Shown here: positions 1 to 8,800 of the stretch, one piece after another
How the letters are laid out: the number at the start of each line of letters is the position of its first letter
How positions within the stretch are numbered: the stretch's first letter is position 1
Assembly: GCF_900177415.1 (NCBI RefSeq)
Contig: NZ_FXAF01000001.1
Location: forward strand, 312,501 to 376,500
Length of the DNA: 64,000 bases
Direction: 5' to 3'
From: Xaviernesmea oryzae
GTDB lineage: Bacteria > Pseudomonadota > Alphaproteobacteria > Rhizobiales > Rhizobiaceae
Program-made: the position numbers and the translations under genes
Notes under the pieces: model-generated
Seen by the model: the letters and a program-made list of their open reading frames with translations, nothing else
Database searches by the model: none
What the model was told of the DNA's origin: nothing

Positions 1-55
1 TGGCTTGACAAGGCCCTGAATCGGTCAAGAACCAAAACCCACCGAAGGTTTTAGA

Positions 56-1060
56 ATGTTTGGCTTCCTTTTGCGGCGCCTTGCCGTGTTGATCCCGACT
101 TTCATCGGGGTCTCGATCATCGCCTTTTCCTTTATTCGATTGTTGCCCGGCGATCCTGTCGCTCTGCTCTCCGGAGAGCGTGTCATGTCCCCCGAGCGTC
201 ATGCGCTGATCAGCCATCAGCTCGGTCTCGACCGGCCGCTGGTGATCCAGTATCTGGATTATCTGGGCGGGGTACTGACGGGAGACTTCGGTTCCTCGAT
301 CGTTTCCAAACAGCCGATCCTCGACCAGTTCTGGGCGCTCTTTCCGGCGACCGTCGAACTTTCCTTCTGCGCCATCGTCATCGCGATCGTTCTCGGCATT
401 CCGGCGGGCGTCATCGCAGCGATCAAGCGCGGCTCGATCTTCGATCAGGGACTGATGGGCATTGCGCTCGTCGGTTATTCCATGCCGATCTTCTGGTGGG
501 GTCTGCTGCTGATCATCCTGTTCTCCGGCATTCTGCAATGGGCGCCGGTGTCGGGCCGCATCTCGCTGATGTTCTTCTTTCCGCCGGTCACGGGCTTCAT
601 GCTGATCGATTCGCTGCTCTCCGGCCAGAAGGGAGCCTTCGCCTCCGCGCTCAGCCACCTGGCGCTGCCCTCGATCGTGCTTGCCACCATTCCGCTTGCG
701 GTCATCGCCCGCCAGACGCGCTCGGCCATGCTGGAAGTGCTGTCGGAAGACTATGTCCGCACCGCCCGCGCCAAGGGTCTCTCCCCCTTCCGCGTCGTCG
801 GCATCCATGCCCTGCGCAACGCGATGATCCCGGTCATCACCACGATCGGCCTGCAGATCGGCGTCATGCTTGCCGGCGCCATCCTCACCGAAACGATCTT
901 CTCCTGGCCGGGTATCGGCAAGTGGATGGTCGACAGCGTCTTCCGTCGAGACTACCCGGTCATCCAGGGCGGCCTGCTGCTCATCGCGGGTATCATCATG
1001 CTCGTCAACCTCATCGTTGATCTGCTCTATGGCCTGATCAACCCCCGTATCCGGCACTAA
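56..1060 (+). CDS. Dipeptide/opine-type ABC transporter permease (DppB-like)
   Basis: Inner-membrane permease of a peptide/nickel/opine (PepT family) importer, 334 aa, the usual length. Residues 1-30 form the first membrane segment after a short basic start, followed by the LPGDP motif near residue 30 and the Gly-Leu-Asp-Arg-Pro stretch typical of DppB proteins. Four or five further hydrophobic segments follow. The cytoplasmic EAA loop that contacts the ATPase lies around residues 220-250 (DYVRTARAKG). It is the first gene of a four-gene operon; the next permease starts 15 bases later. The binding protein is not in the window and probably lies just upstream. The substrate cannot be told from the sequence. 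Confidence 0.93.
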   Translation: MFGFLLRRLAVLIPTFIGVSIIAFSFIRLLPGDPVALLSGERVMSPERHALISHQLGLDRPLVIQYLDYLGGVLTGDFGSSIVSKQPILDQFWALFPATVELSFCAIVIAIVLGIPAGVIAAIKRGSIFDQGLMGIALVGYSMPIFWWGLLLIILFSGILQWAPVSGRISLMFFFPPVTGFMLIDSLLSGQKGAFASALSHLALPSIVLATIPLAVIARQTRSAMLEVLSEDYVRTARAKGLSPFRVVGIHALRNAMIPVITTIGLQIGVMLAGAILTETIFSWPGIGKWMVDSVFRRDYPVIQGGLLLIAGIIMLVNLIVDLLYGLINPRIRH

Positions 1061-1075
1061 GAAGGAGAAAATCCC

Positions 1076-2005
1076 ATGGCCGATGCCATTATCGACAAAG
1101 CCAGCAGCGGGACGCAGGAGCCGGTTTCCAGCTCCGCCATGCGCCGCCAGATGCTGAAGGAATTCTGGTTCTATTTCTCCGAAAACCGCGGCGCCGTCAT
1201 CGGCCTCTTCGTTTTCCTCCTGCTCGTCCTGGTCGCCGTGTTCGCGCCGCTCATCGCGCCGCATTCGCCCTTCGAACAGTATCGTGATGCCGTGCTGGTT
1301 CCGCCGATCTGGACCGAAGACGGCCGCGCCGGCTATCTCCTCGGTACAGATCCGGTCGGCCGCGATATCCTCTCGCGCCTGATCTACGGCGCGCAGTATT
1401 CGCTGTTCATCGGTGTTTTCGTCACGACGCTGTCGCTCACCGGCGGCATCCTGGTCGGCCTGATTGCCGGCTATTACCGCGGCTGGATCGATACCGTCAT
1501 CATGCGCCTGATGGACATCATCCTTGCCTTCCCGTCTCTGCTGCTCGCCCTGGTTCTCGTCGCGATCCTCGGCCCCAGCCTGACCAACGGCATGATCGCC
1601 ATCGCGCTCACCCTGCAGCCGCATTTCGTGCGCCTCACCCGCGCCGCCGTCATGGCCGAGAAGACCCGCGACTACGTGACCGCCGCGCGCCTTGCCGGCG
1701 CCGGCCCGCTGCGCCTGATGTTCCGTACCATCCTGCCGAACTGCACCGCGCCGCTGATCGTCCAGGCGACGCTCTCCTTCTCAAACGCGATCCTCGATGC
1801 GGCAGCGCTTGGTTTCCTCGGCATGGGCGCCCAGCCGCCCGCGCCGGAATGGGGCACGATGCTTGCCGAAGCCCGCGAGTTCATCCTGCGCGCCTGGTGG
1901 GTCGTCACCTTTCCCGGCCTTGCGATCCTCATCACCGTCCTCGCCATCAACCTGATGGGCGACGGCCTGCGCGATGCGCTCGACCCGAAACTGAAGAGGT
2001 CCTGA
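1076..2005 (+). CDS. Dipeptide/opine-type ABC transporter permease (DppC-like)
   Basis: Second permease of the importer, 309 aa. It has a cytoplasmic N-terminal tail of about 40 residues, then a membrane segment, a periplasmic loop with the GTDPVGRDILSRL motif characteristic of DppC/OppC proteins, and four more membrane segments. The EAA loop is near residues 195-225 (DYVTAARLAGAG). A clear AAGGAG ribosome site precedes the ATG. Its stop codon is two bases from the start of the first ATPase gene, so the two are translationally coupled. It should pair with the DppB-like permease upstream as a heterodimer. Confidence 0.93.
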   Translation: MADAIIDKASSGTQEPVSSSAMRRQMLKEFWFYFSENRGAVIGLFVFLLLVLVAVFAPLIAPHSPFEQYRDAVLVPPIWTEDGRAGYLLGTDPVGRDILSRLIYGAQYSLFIGVFVTTLSLTGGILVGLIAGYYRGWIDTVIMRLMDIILAFPSLLLALVLVAILGPSLTNGMIAIALTLQPHFVRLTRAAVMAEKTRDYVTAARLAGAGPLRLMFRTILPNCTAPLIVQATLSFSNAILDAAALGFLGMGAQPPAPEWGTMLAEAREFILRAWWVVTFPGLAILITVLAINLMGDGLRDALDPKLKRS

Positions 2006-2007
2006 TC

Positions 2008-2865
2008 ATGGCGCTTCTGCAAATAGACAACCTGACCGTGGAATTCGAAACCGCGACCGGCTGGTTCAAGGCCGTCGACGGCGTGTCGCTGTCCGTCGAG
2101 AAGGGCGAAGTGCTCGCGATCGTCGGCGAATCCGGCTCCGGAAAATCCGTCGCCATGCTCGCCGTCATGGGGCTCCTGCCCTGGACTGCGAAGATCACCG
2201 CCGACCGCATGCTCTTCGAGGGCCGCGACATCCAGGGGATCAGCCCGGCCGACCGCCGCAAGCTGATCGGCAAGGATATCGCCATGATCTTCCAGGAGCC
2301 GATCGCCAGCCTGAATCCCTGCTTCACGGTCGGCTTCCAGATCGAGGAAGTGCTGCGCATCCATCTCGGCCTCGATAAGAAGGCCCGCCGCGCCCGCGCG
2401 ATCGAACTGTTCAAGCAGGTCGGCCTGCCGAACCCGGAGGAGCGGCTCAACCATTTCCCGCACCAGATGTCGGGCGGTCAGTGCCAGCGCGTGATGATCG
2501 CGATCGCGATCGCCTGCAACCCGAAGCTCCTCATTGCCGACGAGCCGACGACCGCGCTCGACGTGACGATCCAGAAGCAGATTCTCGATCTCATCATGTC
2601 GCTGCAGGCAAAGAACGGCATGGGCCTCATCATGATCACCCACGACATGGGCGTCGTGGCTGAAACCGCCGACCGCGTCGTCGTGCAATACAAGGGCCGC
2701 AAGATGGAGGAAGCCGACGTTCTGTCCCTCTTCGAAAGCCCGAAGAGCAATTACACCAAGGCGCTGCTGGCGGCCCTGCCGGAAAACGCCACCGGCGATC
2801 GCCTGACCACCGTTTCCGCCTTCTTCGATGGCAATCCGGAACCCGCCCCGGAGGCACGCGCATGA
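2008..2865 (+). CDS. Peptide-type ABC transporter ATPase (DppD-like)
   Basis: ATP-hydrolysing subunit, 285 aa. Walker A is GESGSGKS near residue 40, the ABC signature reads MSGGQCQR, and Walker B plus D-loop read [12 protein letters not shown]. The switch His follows in ITHDMG. I start it at the ATG at 2008, two bases after the permease stop, because the open frame further upstream lies inside the permease gene. The C-terminal oligopeptide-transporter extension is shorter than in DppD, and the usual cysteine-rich tail is not evident. The gene overlaps the next ATPase by four bases (ATGA). Confidence 0.93.
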   Translation: MALLQIDNLTVEFETATGWFKAVDGVSLSVEKGEVLAIVGESGSGKSVAMLAVMGLLPWTAKITADRMLFEGRDIQGISPADRRKLIGKDIAMIFQEPIASLNPCFTVGFQIEEVLRIHLGLDKKARRARAIELFKQVGLPNPEERLNHFPHQMSGGQCQRVMIAIAIACNPKLLIADEPTTALDVTIQKQILDLIMSLQAKNGMGLIMITHDMGVVAETADRVVVQYKGRKMEEADVLSLFESPKSNYTKALLAALPENATGDRLTTVSAFFDGNPEPAPEARA

Positions 2866-3716
2866 ACGATACCCTGACCGACAACACCATGCTCGAAGTG
2901 CGCGACATCAAGCGCGATTACGAACTGCCCGGCAGTCTCTTCAAGCCGAAGAAGATCATCCACGCGGTGAAGGGCGTCTCCTTCAAGCTGGAGCGCGGCA
3001 AGACGCTGGCGATCGTCGGCGAATCCGGCTGCGGCAAGTCCACGCTCGCCCGCATGCTGACCTTCATCGACGAGCCCACATCCGGCGATCTCTTGATCGA
3101 CGGCCAGAAGGTGGATACGCGCCCCGGCCATCTGACCCAGGAAATGCGCCAGAAGGTGCAGATCGTCTTTCAGAATCCCTACGGCTCGCTCAATCCGCGC
3201 CAGAAGATCGGCGATGTGCTCGGCGAGCCGCTGGCGATCAACACGAGCATGCCGGCCGGCGAGCGGCGCGACCGGGCCACCGAAATGCTGAAGAAGGTCG
3301 GCCTCGGTCCGGAGCATTACAACCGCTACCCGCACATGTTTTCCGGCGGCCAGCGCCAGCGTATCGCCATTGCCCGTGCGCTGATGATGAACCCGAAGCT
3401 GCTGGTGCTGGACGAGCCGGTCTCGGCGCTCGATCTGTCTGTCCAGGCGCAGGTTCTGAACCTGCTCGCCGATCTGCAGGATGAATTCGGCCTCACCTAT
3501 GTCTTCATCAGCCACGACTTGTCCGTGGTACGTTATATCGCCGACGAGGTGATGGTGATGTATTTCGGCGAGGCGGTGGAATACGGCACGCGCGACGAGG
3601 TCTTCTCGGACCCGAAGCACGAATATACCCGTACGCTGTTTGCGGCGACCCCACGCGCGGATATCGAATCCATCCGCGCCCGAATCGCCAAGAAAAAGGC
3701 AGCAACAGCCGCCTGA
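2862..3716 (+). CDS. Peptide-type ABC transporter ATPase (DppF-like)
   Basis: Second ATPase of the importer, 284 aa. Walker A is GESGCGKST, the signature is FSGGQRQR and Walker B is [12 protein letters not shown], followed by the switch-region SHDLSVV. The insertion after the first strand (GSLFKPKK) is typical for DppF/OppF proteins. It starts on an ATG that overlaps the preceding stop codon. It is the last gene of the operon and converges on pbpC, with a strong inverted repeat in the 49-base gap. Confidence 0.93.
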   Translation: MNDTLTDNTMLEVRDIKRDYELPGSLFKPKKIIHAVKGVSFKLERGKTLAIVGESGCGKSTLARMLTFIDEPTSGDLLIDGQKVDTRPGHLTQEMRQKVQIVFQNPYGSLNPRQKIGDVLGEPLAINTSMPAGERRDRATEMLKKVGLGPEHYNRYPHMFSGGQRQRIAIARALMMNPKLLVLDEPVSALDLSVQAQVLNLLADLQDEFGLTYVFISHDLSVVRYIADEVMVMYFGEAVEYGTRDEVFSDPKHEYTRTLFAATPRADIESIRARIAKKKAATAA

Positions 3717-3724
3717 CTTTGTGA

Positions 3725-3765
3725 GCGGCCGACCGAAAGCCGTCTCACGCTTTTGGGTCGGCTGC
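3725..3765. terminator. Inverted repeat between convergent operons
   Basis: An imperfect hairpin of about 16-bp arms: GCGGCCGACCGAAAGC on the left, GCTTTTGGGTCGGCTGC on the right, loop CGTCTCAC. It fills the gap between the ends of the ABC operon and pbpC and could terminate both. There is no clear T-run, so it is a structural call. Confidence 0.5.
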
Positions 3766-5847
3766 CTATTCCACGAAAACCCTGACGCTGGCGGCTCGCC
3801 CTGCGGCGTCGATCACCGTCAGCGTCGAATAGCCGGCTCCATCAGGCGTCCACTCACTGGTGCGGCGGCGGGAGAGCTCATTGAGCGGCCTGCCGTTCGC
3901 GAGCCAGCGGAACGGAGCACGCCCCCCCTGGAGCTTCAGCACCAGCGGTGAGATATCGCCCAAGCGCGCTCCGAGATCGACCCGGGCTCCTTCCGGAGGA
4001 TAGACGATCTGCGGTGCCGGCTCGCGTGCGGAGGCGGAAATCAGCCCGTTTGCGGTTACCGAGAACCGCCGCTGGCTGATAGGAAGGTCGGATTGGGCGA
4101 GACGCATGGCGCCTGCCGGCGCGGCCGGCAGCGGCGTGATCGGCACGCCGGATTTAGAGAAGGCTTCGAAGAGGATCGGCGCTGCAGTCTGATAGCCGGC
4201 AATGCCCGGCACCGCGCCGTTGTCCGGCCGGCCGACCCAGACGCCCAGCACGTATCGCCCGTCGAAACCCACCGACCAGGCATCGCGATAGCCGTAGCTC
4301 GTGCCGGTCTTGTAGGCGATGCCGAGCCGCCGGCTGCCCTGCGGCGGCAAGACATCGGAAAGGATGTCCGCGACATTCCAGACCGCCTGCGACTCCAGCA
4401 GAGGTTCGCCGTCGATCATGCCCGGCTGCTCTTCGATGCCGTTGCCGAGCCTGACCGGATTGCCCCGGTTGGCGAGTGCCGCATAGGCCTGCACCAGCTC
4501 CTTGAGCGTGATGCCGACGCCGCCGAGGCCGATCGCCAATCCCGGCGCTTCGTTGGGCGGCAGGACCGGCCGCACTTCGGCGCGGCGAAAGCGGATCATT
4601 AACCGCGACGGCCCGACCGCATCGAGCAGCCGCACCGCCGGCACGTTGAGCGACAACTGCAAGGCCTGCCTCACGCTGACGTCGCCCTGATAGCTCATGT
4701 CGAAATTCTTCGGGCGATAGCCGAAGAAGTCCGCCGGCCGGTCCTCGATGATCGTTTCCTGTGACACCAGGCCTTGTTCGAAGGCGAGCCCGTAGATGAA
4801 CGGCTTCAAGGTCGAGCCCGGCGAACGGTAGACGCGCGTCATGTCGATCCAGCCGGAGCGGCCGGCATCGAAATAATCGGCTGAGCCCACTTCGCCGACG
4901 ATCGCGCCGGTCGTCACATCCGCCATCACCATGGCAAGCGACACCTTCGGCGCGAGCTTGGCCGAGGCCTCTCTCGCAACCTGCTCCAATCCCTGCTGAA
5001 TGCTACGCTTGAGCGTCGTCCTGTATTCTCCGGCCTTCGGCTGCTTGCGGATCGCCGCCTCCGCGAGATGCGCCGCATAGGCGGGCAATTGCAGGCGACG
5101 GGTGGGAACGGCATCACCTGCCGCCCGGTCCGCCTCGCCGTCTCCCAACACATCCGCGACCGCGGAACGCACGAGCACCCGTTCGCGTGCCGTCTTGGCG
5201 GCTTCGACATGCCGATCCGGCCGCCGGCTTTCCGGAGACTGCGGCAGGGCGACAAGCAAAGCGGCCTCCGCAACCGTCAGCCGCCGCGGCTCCTTGCCGA
5301 AATAGGCAAGGCTTGCCGCCCGCACGCCTTCCAGATTGCCGCCATAGGGAGCGTGGGTGAGGTAAAGCTGAAGGATTTCCAGCTTGCTCAGCCGTCGTTC
5401 GATCTGGACGGCGCGGGCAAGCTGCAGCAGCTTTGCGGGCATTGAACGGGTCTCGCGCGGTTCGATCAGCCGCGCCACCTGCATGGAGAGCGTCGACGCA
5501 CCCGAGACGATGCGGCCATTGGTGACGAGCTGCAGAACGGCACGGCCGAGAGCCAGCGGATCGACACCACCATGATCCCAGAAGCGCCGGTCCTCATAGG
5601 CGACCAGCATTTTCAGGAAACGCGGATCGACATCCTCCACCGCGGTCTTCAGCCGCCAGCGGCCTTCAGGCGTTGCGAAGGCGCGCAACAGCTCCCCATC
5701 CGCATCCAGCACTTCCGGCGAAACGACCTGCGCCTTTTCGAGCGGCGGCGGAAAGGTCCTGTCCGCAGCGTCGAGACCAAGGGCCAGCCCCACCACGAAG
5801 ACAAGGCCGATGCCGAGACCGATCGAGAGCTTCCACCTCTGCTTCAT
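3766..5847 (-). CDS. pbpC: Penicillin-binding protein 1C (bifunctional peptidoglycan synthase)
   Basis: About 693 aa, anchored in the inner membrane by one segment near residues 7-25. The transglycosylase (GT51) domain has EDRRFWDHGGVDPLA with the catalytic Glu, and GASTLSMQVARL. The transpeptidase domain has the nucleophile motif STLK, then SLN, then KTGT. The last ~100 residues match the BiPBP_C domain that separates PbpC from PBP1a/1b. I chose the ATG at 5847 because it gives a basic, then hydrophobic N-terminus; a GTG at 5862 is also possible. It follows the alpha-2-macroglobulin gene almost directly, the usual pairing for these two genes. Confidence 0.95.
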   Translation of the reverse strand: MKQRWKLSIGLGIGLVFVVGLALGLDAADRTFPPPLEKAQVVSPEVLDADGELLRAFATPEGRWRLKTAVEDVDPRFLKMLVAYEDRRFWDHGGVDPLALGRAVLQLVTNGRIVSGASTLSMQVARLIEPRETRSMPAKLLQLARAVQIERRLSKLEILQLYLTHAPYGGNLEGVRAASLAYFGKEPRRLTVAEAALLVALPQSPESRRPDRHVEAAKTARERVLVRSAVADVLGDGEADRAAGDAVPTRRLQLPAYAAHLAEAAIRKQPKAGEYRTTLKRSIQQGLEQVAREASAKLAPKVSLAMVMADVTTGAIVGEVGSADYFDAGRSGWIDMTRVYRSPGSTLKPFIYGLAFEQGLVSQETIIEDRPADFFGYRPKNFDMSYQGDVSVRQALQLSLNVPAVRLLDAVGPSRLMIRFRRAEVRPVLPPNEAPGLAIGLGGVGITLKELVQAYAALANRGNPVRLGNGIEEQPGMIDGEPLLESQAVWNVADILSDVLPPQGSRRLGIAYKTGTSYGYRDAWSVGFDGRYVLGVWVGRPDNGAVPGIAGYQTAAPILFEAFSKSGVPITPLPAAPAGAMRLAQSDLPISQRRFSVTANGLISASAREPAPQIVYPPEGARVDLGARLGDISPLVLKLQGGRAPFRWLANGRPLNELSRRRTSEWTPDGAGYSTLTVIDAAGRAASVRVFVE

Positions 5848-5865
5848 CGAAGTCTGGACCACCGC

Positions 5866-8800
5866 TTATTGAGCAGCGACCACCTCCATCTTACCCGTCG
5901 CGGTGCGCGCCAAGAATTGCGGACGATACATGTCCTCCACCTGCGCTGCCGGATGGTCATAGACGCCCGGCGTCACGGCGCGGACGACATAGGCCAGCGT
6001 GATCTGGCGATTGTCGCCGGCGCTGCGGTCGAAGGCCGCGACGAAACGGTCGTTGCGGAATTCCGTATGCGCCGCCTGCACTTCCTCTATCCAGTCGAAG
6101 TTGGAAAGATTGGCGCTGTTGACGATGCTCGGATTGTCGATCTCGAAACCGGCCGGCAAGAGGTCGGTGACAACGATGCGTGATGGCCATTCGTTGGTCT
6201 CGGTGATGTTCAGTACCACGACATAGCGTTCGTTCTGCTGCGCCTCGCTGACATTCACCTCTTCGCCGGCCATATTGTAGTAGGTGCGGGTGATCTCGAA
6301 ACCGTCACCGCCAGCCGGCAGAGGCTGGGAAGGTGCCGCGACCGTCGTGATCGCCGCTGACAGCGGATCGCCGCTGTCGTTGCGGATGGTGACGGGATGG
6401 TCGATCAGCGCATCGCCGGTCATCTGCGACATCAGCGTGCCGCGATGGTCGGCTCCATTGACGTTGAGCCGCAGGTTATCGTCGCCGCTCTGCAGGGCGC
6501 GGGCGGCAAGCAGCATCCAGGTCTGTTCCTGGGTGCTGGTATATTTCTTGGCGCTCCATTCCTTGGCGACGATATCCGCCAGCGCCGGCACGATCGGCGG
6601 CACCGGCCGGCTTTCGGCCGCAAGCGCCAGAACCGCCGCGCCATCGCGCAGCGACGAGCCGTAGTCGGAGCGGACCAGGCTTACCTTGTGGATCTGCGCC
6701 TGTTCCGACATCTGCAGGGAATCCGCAAAGATGCTCCGCGATCGCTGGGCATCGCCATAGAGCGAGAGCGCCGCGGCGATATGCGCCTTGGCGAGCGGGG
6801 TCGGGAAGTCGTTGAGCGCCGTGTCCGCATAATAACGCAGATCGCTGATCGCGGCCTTGCGGTTGCGGGCGAGCACATAGAGCGCATAGGCGATCTCGTT
6901 GCCCTGGTCCTTGACGTTGTTGGTATAGCTCAAGGAATTCTGGAGACTTTCAAGCGCCTGCACCAGTGCCTGTTCCGGCACCTCATATCCCTGCTCGCGG
7001 GCGCGGGAAAAGAAGTCCGTCACATAGGAATCGAGCCACAGATCGCCGCCGCCCGGAGCCCAGAGGCCGAAACTGCCGGCGGAGGATTGATAGGAAAGCA
7101 CGCGATAGATCGCATCCTGCACTCGCTTCCTGACCTCGGCATCGTCCGCCAGGCCATTTTGCACCGCCATCTCGCTGAGATAGAGGAGCGGCAATGCGCG
7201 GCTGGTCGTCTGCTCGGCGCAGCCATAGGGATAGCGGCTGAGGCTCATCAGCAGCGCCGGAATGTCGAACGCGTTGGAACGGCTGACATTCACGCTGACG
7301 GAGGCGCCGGGCAGAATGCTGTCGGCAAGCAGGTTGGAATCGACCGTCACGCTTGCGCCCGGACGCAGCTCGACGAGCCGCCGCTCGGTGACCGGCATGG
7401 CGGCCGGACGAACCGGAATGTTGAGCACCTGCTCCAGCGAGAGGCCGGACGCATTCGAAAGGCGGATCGACACGGTGCCGTCGCCCGGCTCGACACCGGA
7501 GATCGGCAGGGTGATATTCGCCTTGCCGCCCGCCGCAAGCGCCAGGCTCTCGGAACCGCTCTGATCGACAGAGACGGCATCGCTGATGGTCACGGCGAGC
7601 TGATAATCGCCCGCCGGCGCATCCGTATTGGCGATATCGAGACGCAAGTTGCTTTGGTCGCCGGGCGCCAGGAAGCGCGGCAGGCTGGCCGTGACCACGA
7701 TGGGATCGCGGACCACCACGTCCTTCACGCCGTGCCCGACGCCGGTCTTCGACCAGGCGACCGCCATGACGCGCGCCGTGCCGTTGAACTGCGGTATGTC
7801 GAAGGAGACATTCGCCTTGCCCTCGGCATCGAGCTTCACCACGCCTGAGAAGAAGGCGACGAGCTTTTCCTTCGGCGGATTGCCCTGCAGCGCCACGCTG
7901 CCGCCGTCACCGCCGGTGCGCAGCCGCCCGGTCGCGCCGAGCGAACCGTCGATCAGCCGGCCGTAGAGATCGCGGATTTCGAGACCCAGGCGCCGCTGGC
8001 CGAAATACCAGTCGTCCGGCGCCGGCGGCTCGTAACGCGTCAGATTGAGGATGCCTACATCCACCGCGGCAACGGTCACATAGGCGTCCTCGTTGGCACC
8101 CGCTCCCGCCACCTGCAGGGAAATATCGAGAGGTTGACGCGGCAATGTTTTTTCCGGCGCATCGATCGAGACCTGCAGGTCGCGGCTTTCCGGATCGACC
8201 TTCAGCCAGGTAATGCCGATGGCGCGCATCGGCATGCGGCTTTCCTGGGCCTCGCCGGGACGATAAAGCGTCGCCGTGACGTAAGATCCGGCACCCCAAT
8301 CGGCAGTGACGGGAATCTCGACCTCGCCGCCGCTCTGACCGATGCTGGCGTTCTGCACCGAAATCAGGTCCTCGGAACCGGAGGTGACCATCAGCTCACC
8401 GGCATAACGCGAGGAAACCTTCAGTTTGGCGGTCTCGCCGATCTTGTAGCTCGGCTTGTCGAGCGCGATTTCCAGCGCATCCGGCGTTTCGGTCGAGGTC
8501 GCGGTCACGAACCAGCCCGCGTCGAATTCGACGCTCGAAGCAGGTCCGCCGATATCGGCCGTCTCGATTTCGAGGCGGTAACGGCCCCAGTTGACCGGAA
8601 CTGCAATCCTGCCGCCGTCGGCAGAAACATCGACCGTTCCGTTCGCGATCTGGCTGGTGCGGGTCACCGGCTCGAAGCGCCAGGAGGAGCCATCGCGATA
8701 CCACTGGTAATCCCGATCGATCTTGATCAATTTCCAGGGCAGGCCTTGTACCGTCTGTTTCCTGCCGTCCGGATCGACCACGATGACGGTGAAATTGCCG

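Noticed and set aside
1..55. C-terminus of an upstream gene in frame 1, ending at a TAG at 52-54
   Set aside because: Only 17 codons without a recognisable motif; too short to say whether it is coding or leader sequence.
1849..2007. N-terminal extension of the first DppD-like ATPase
   Set aside because: The extra 53 codons lie within the permease gene; the ATG at 2008 gives the normal ABC start.
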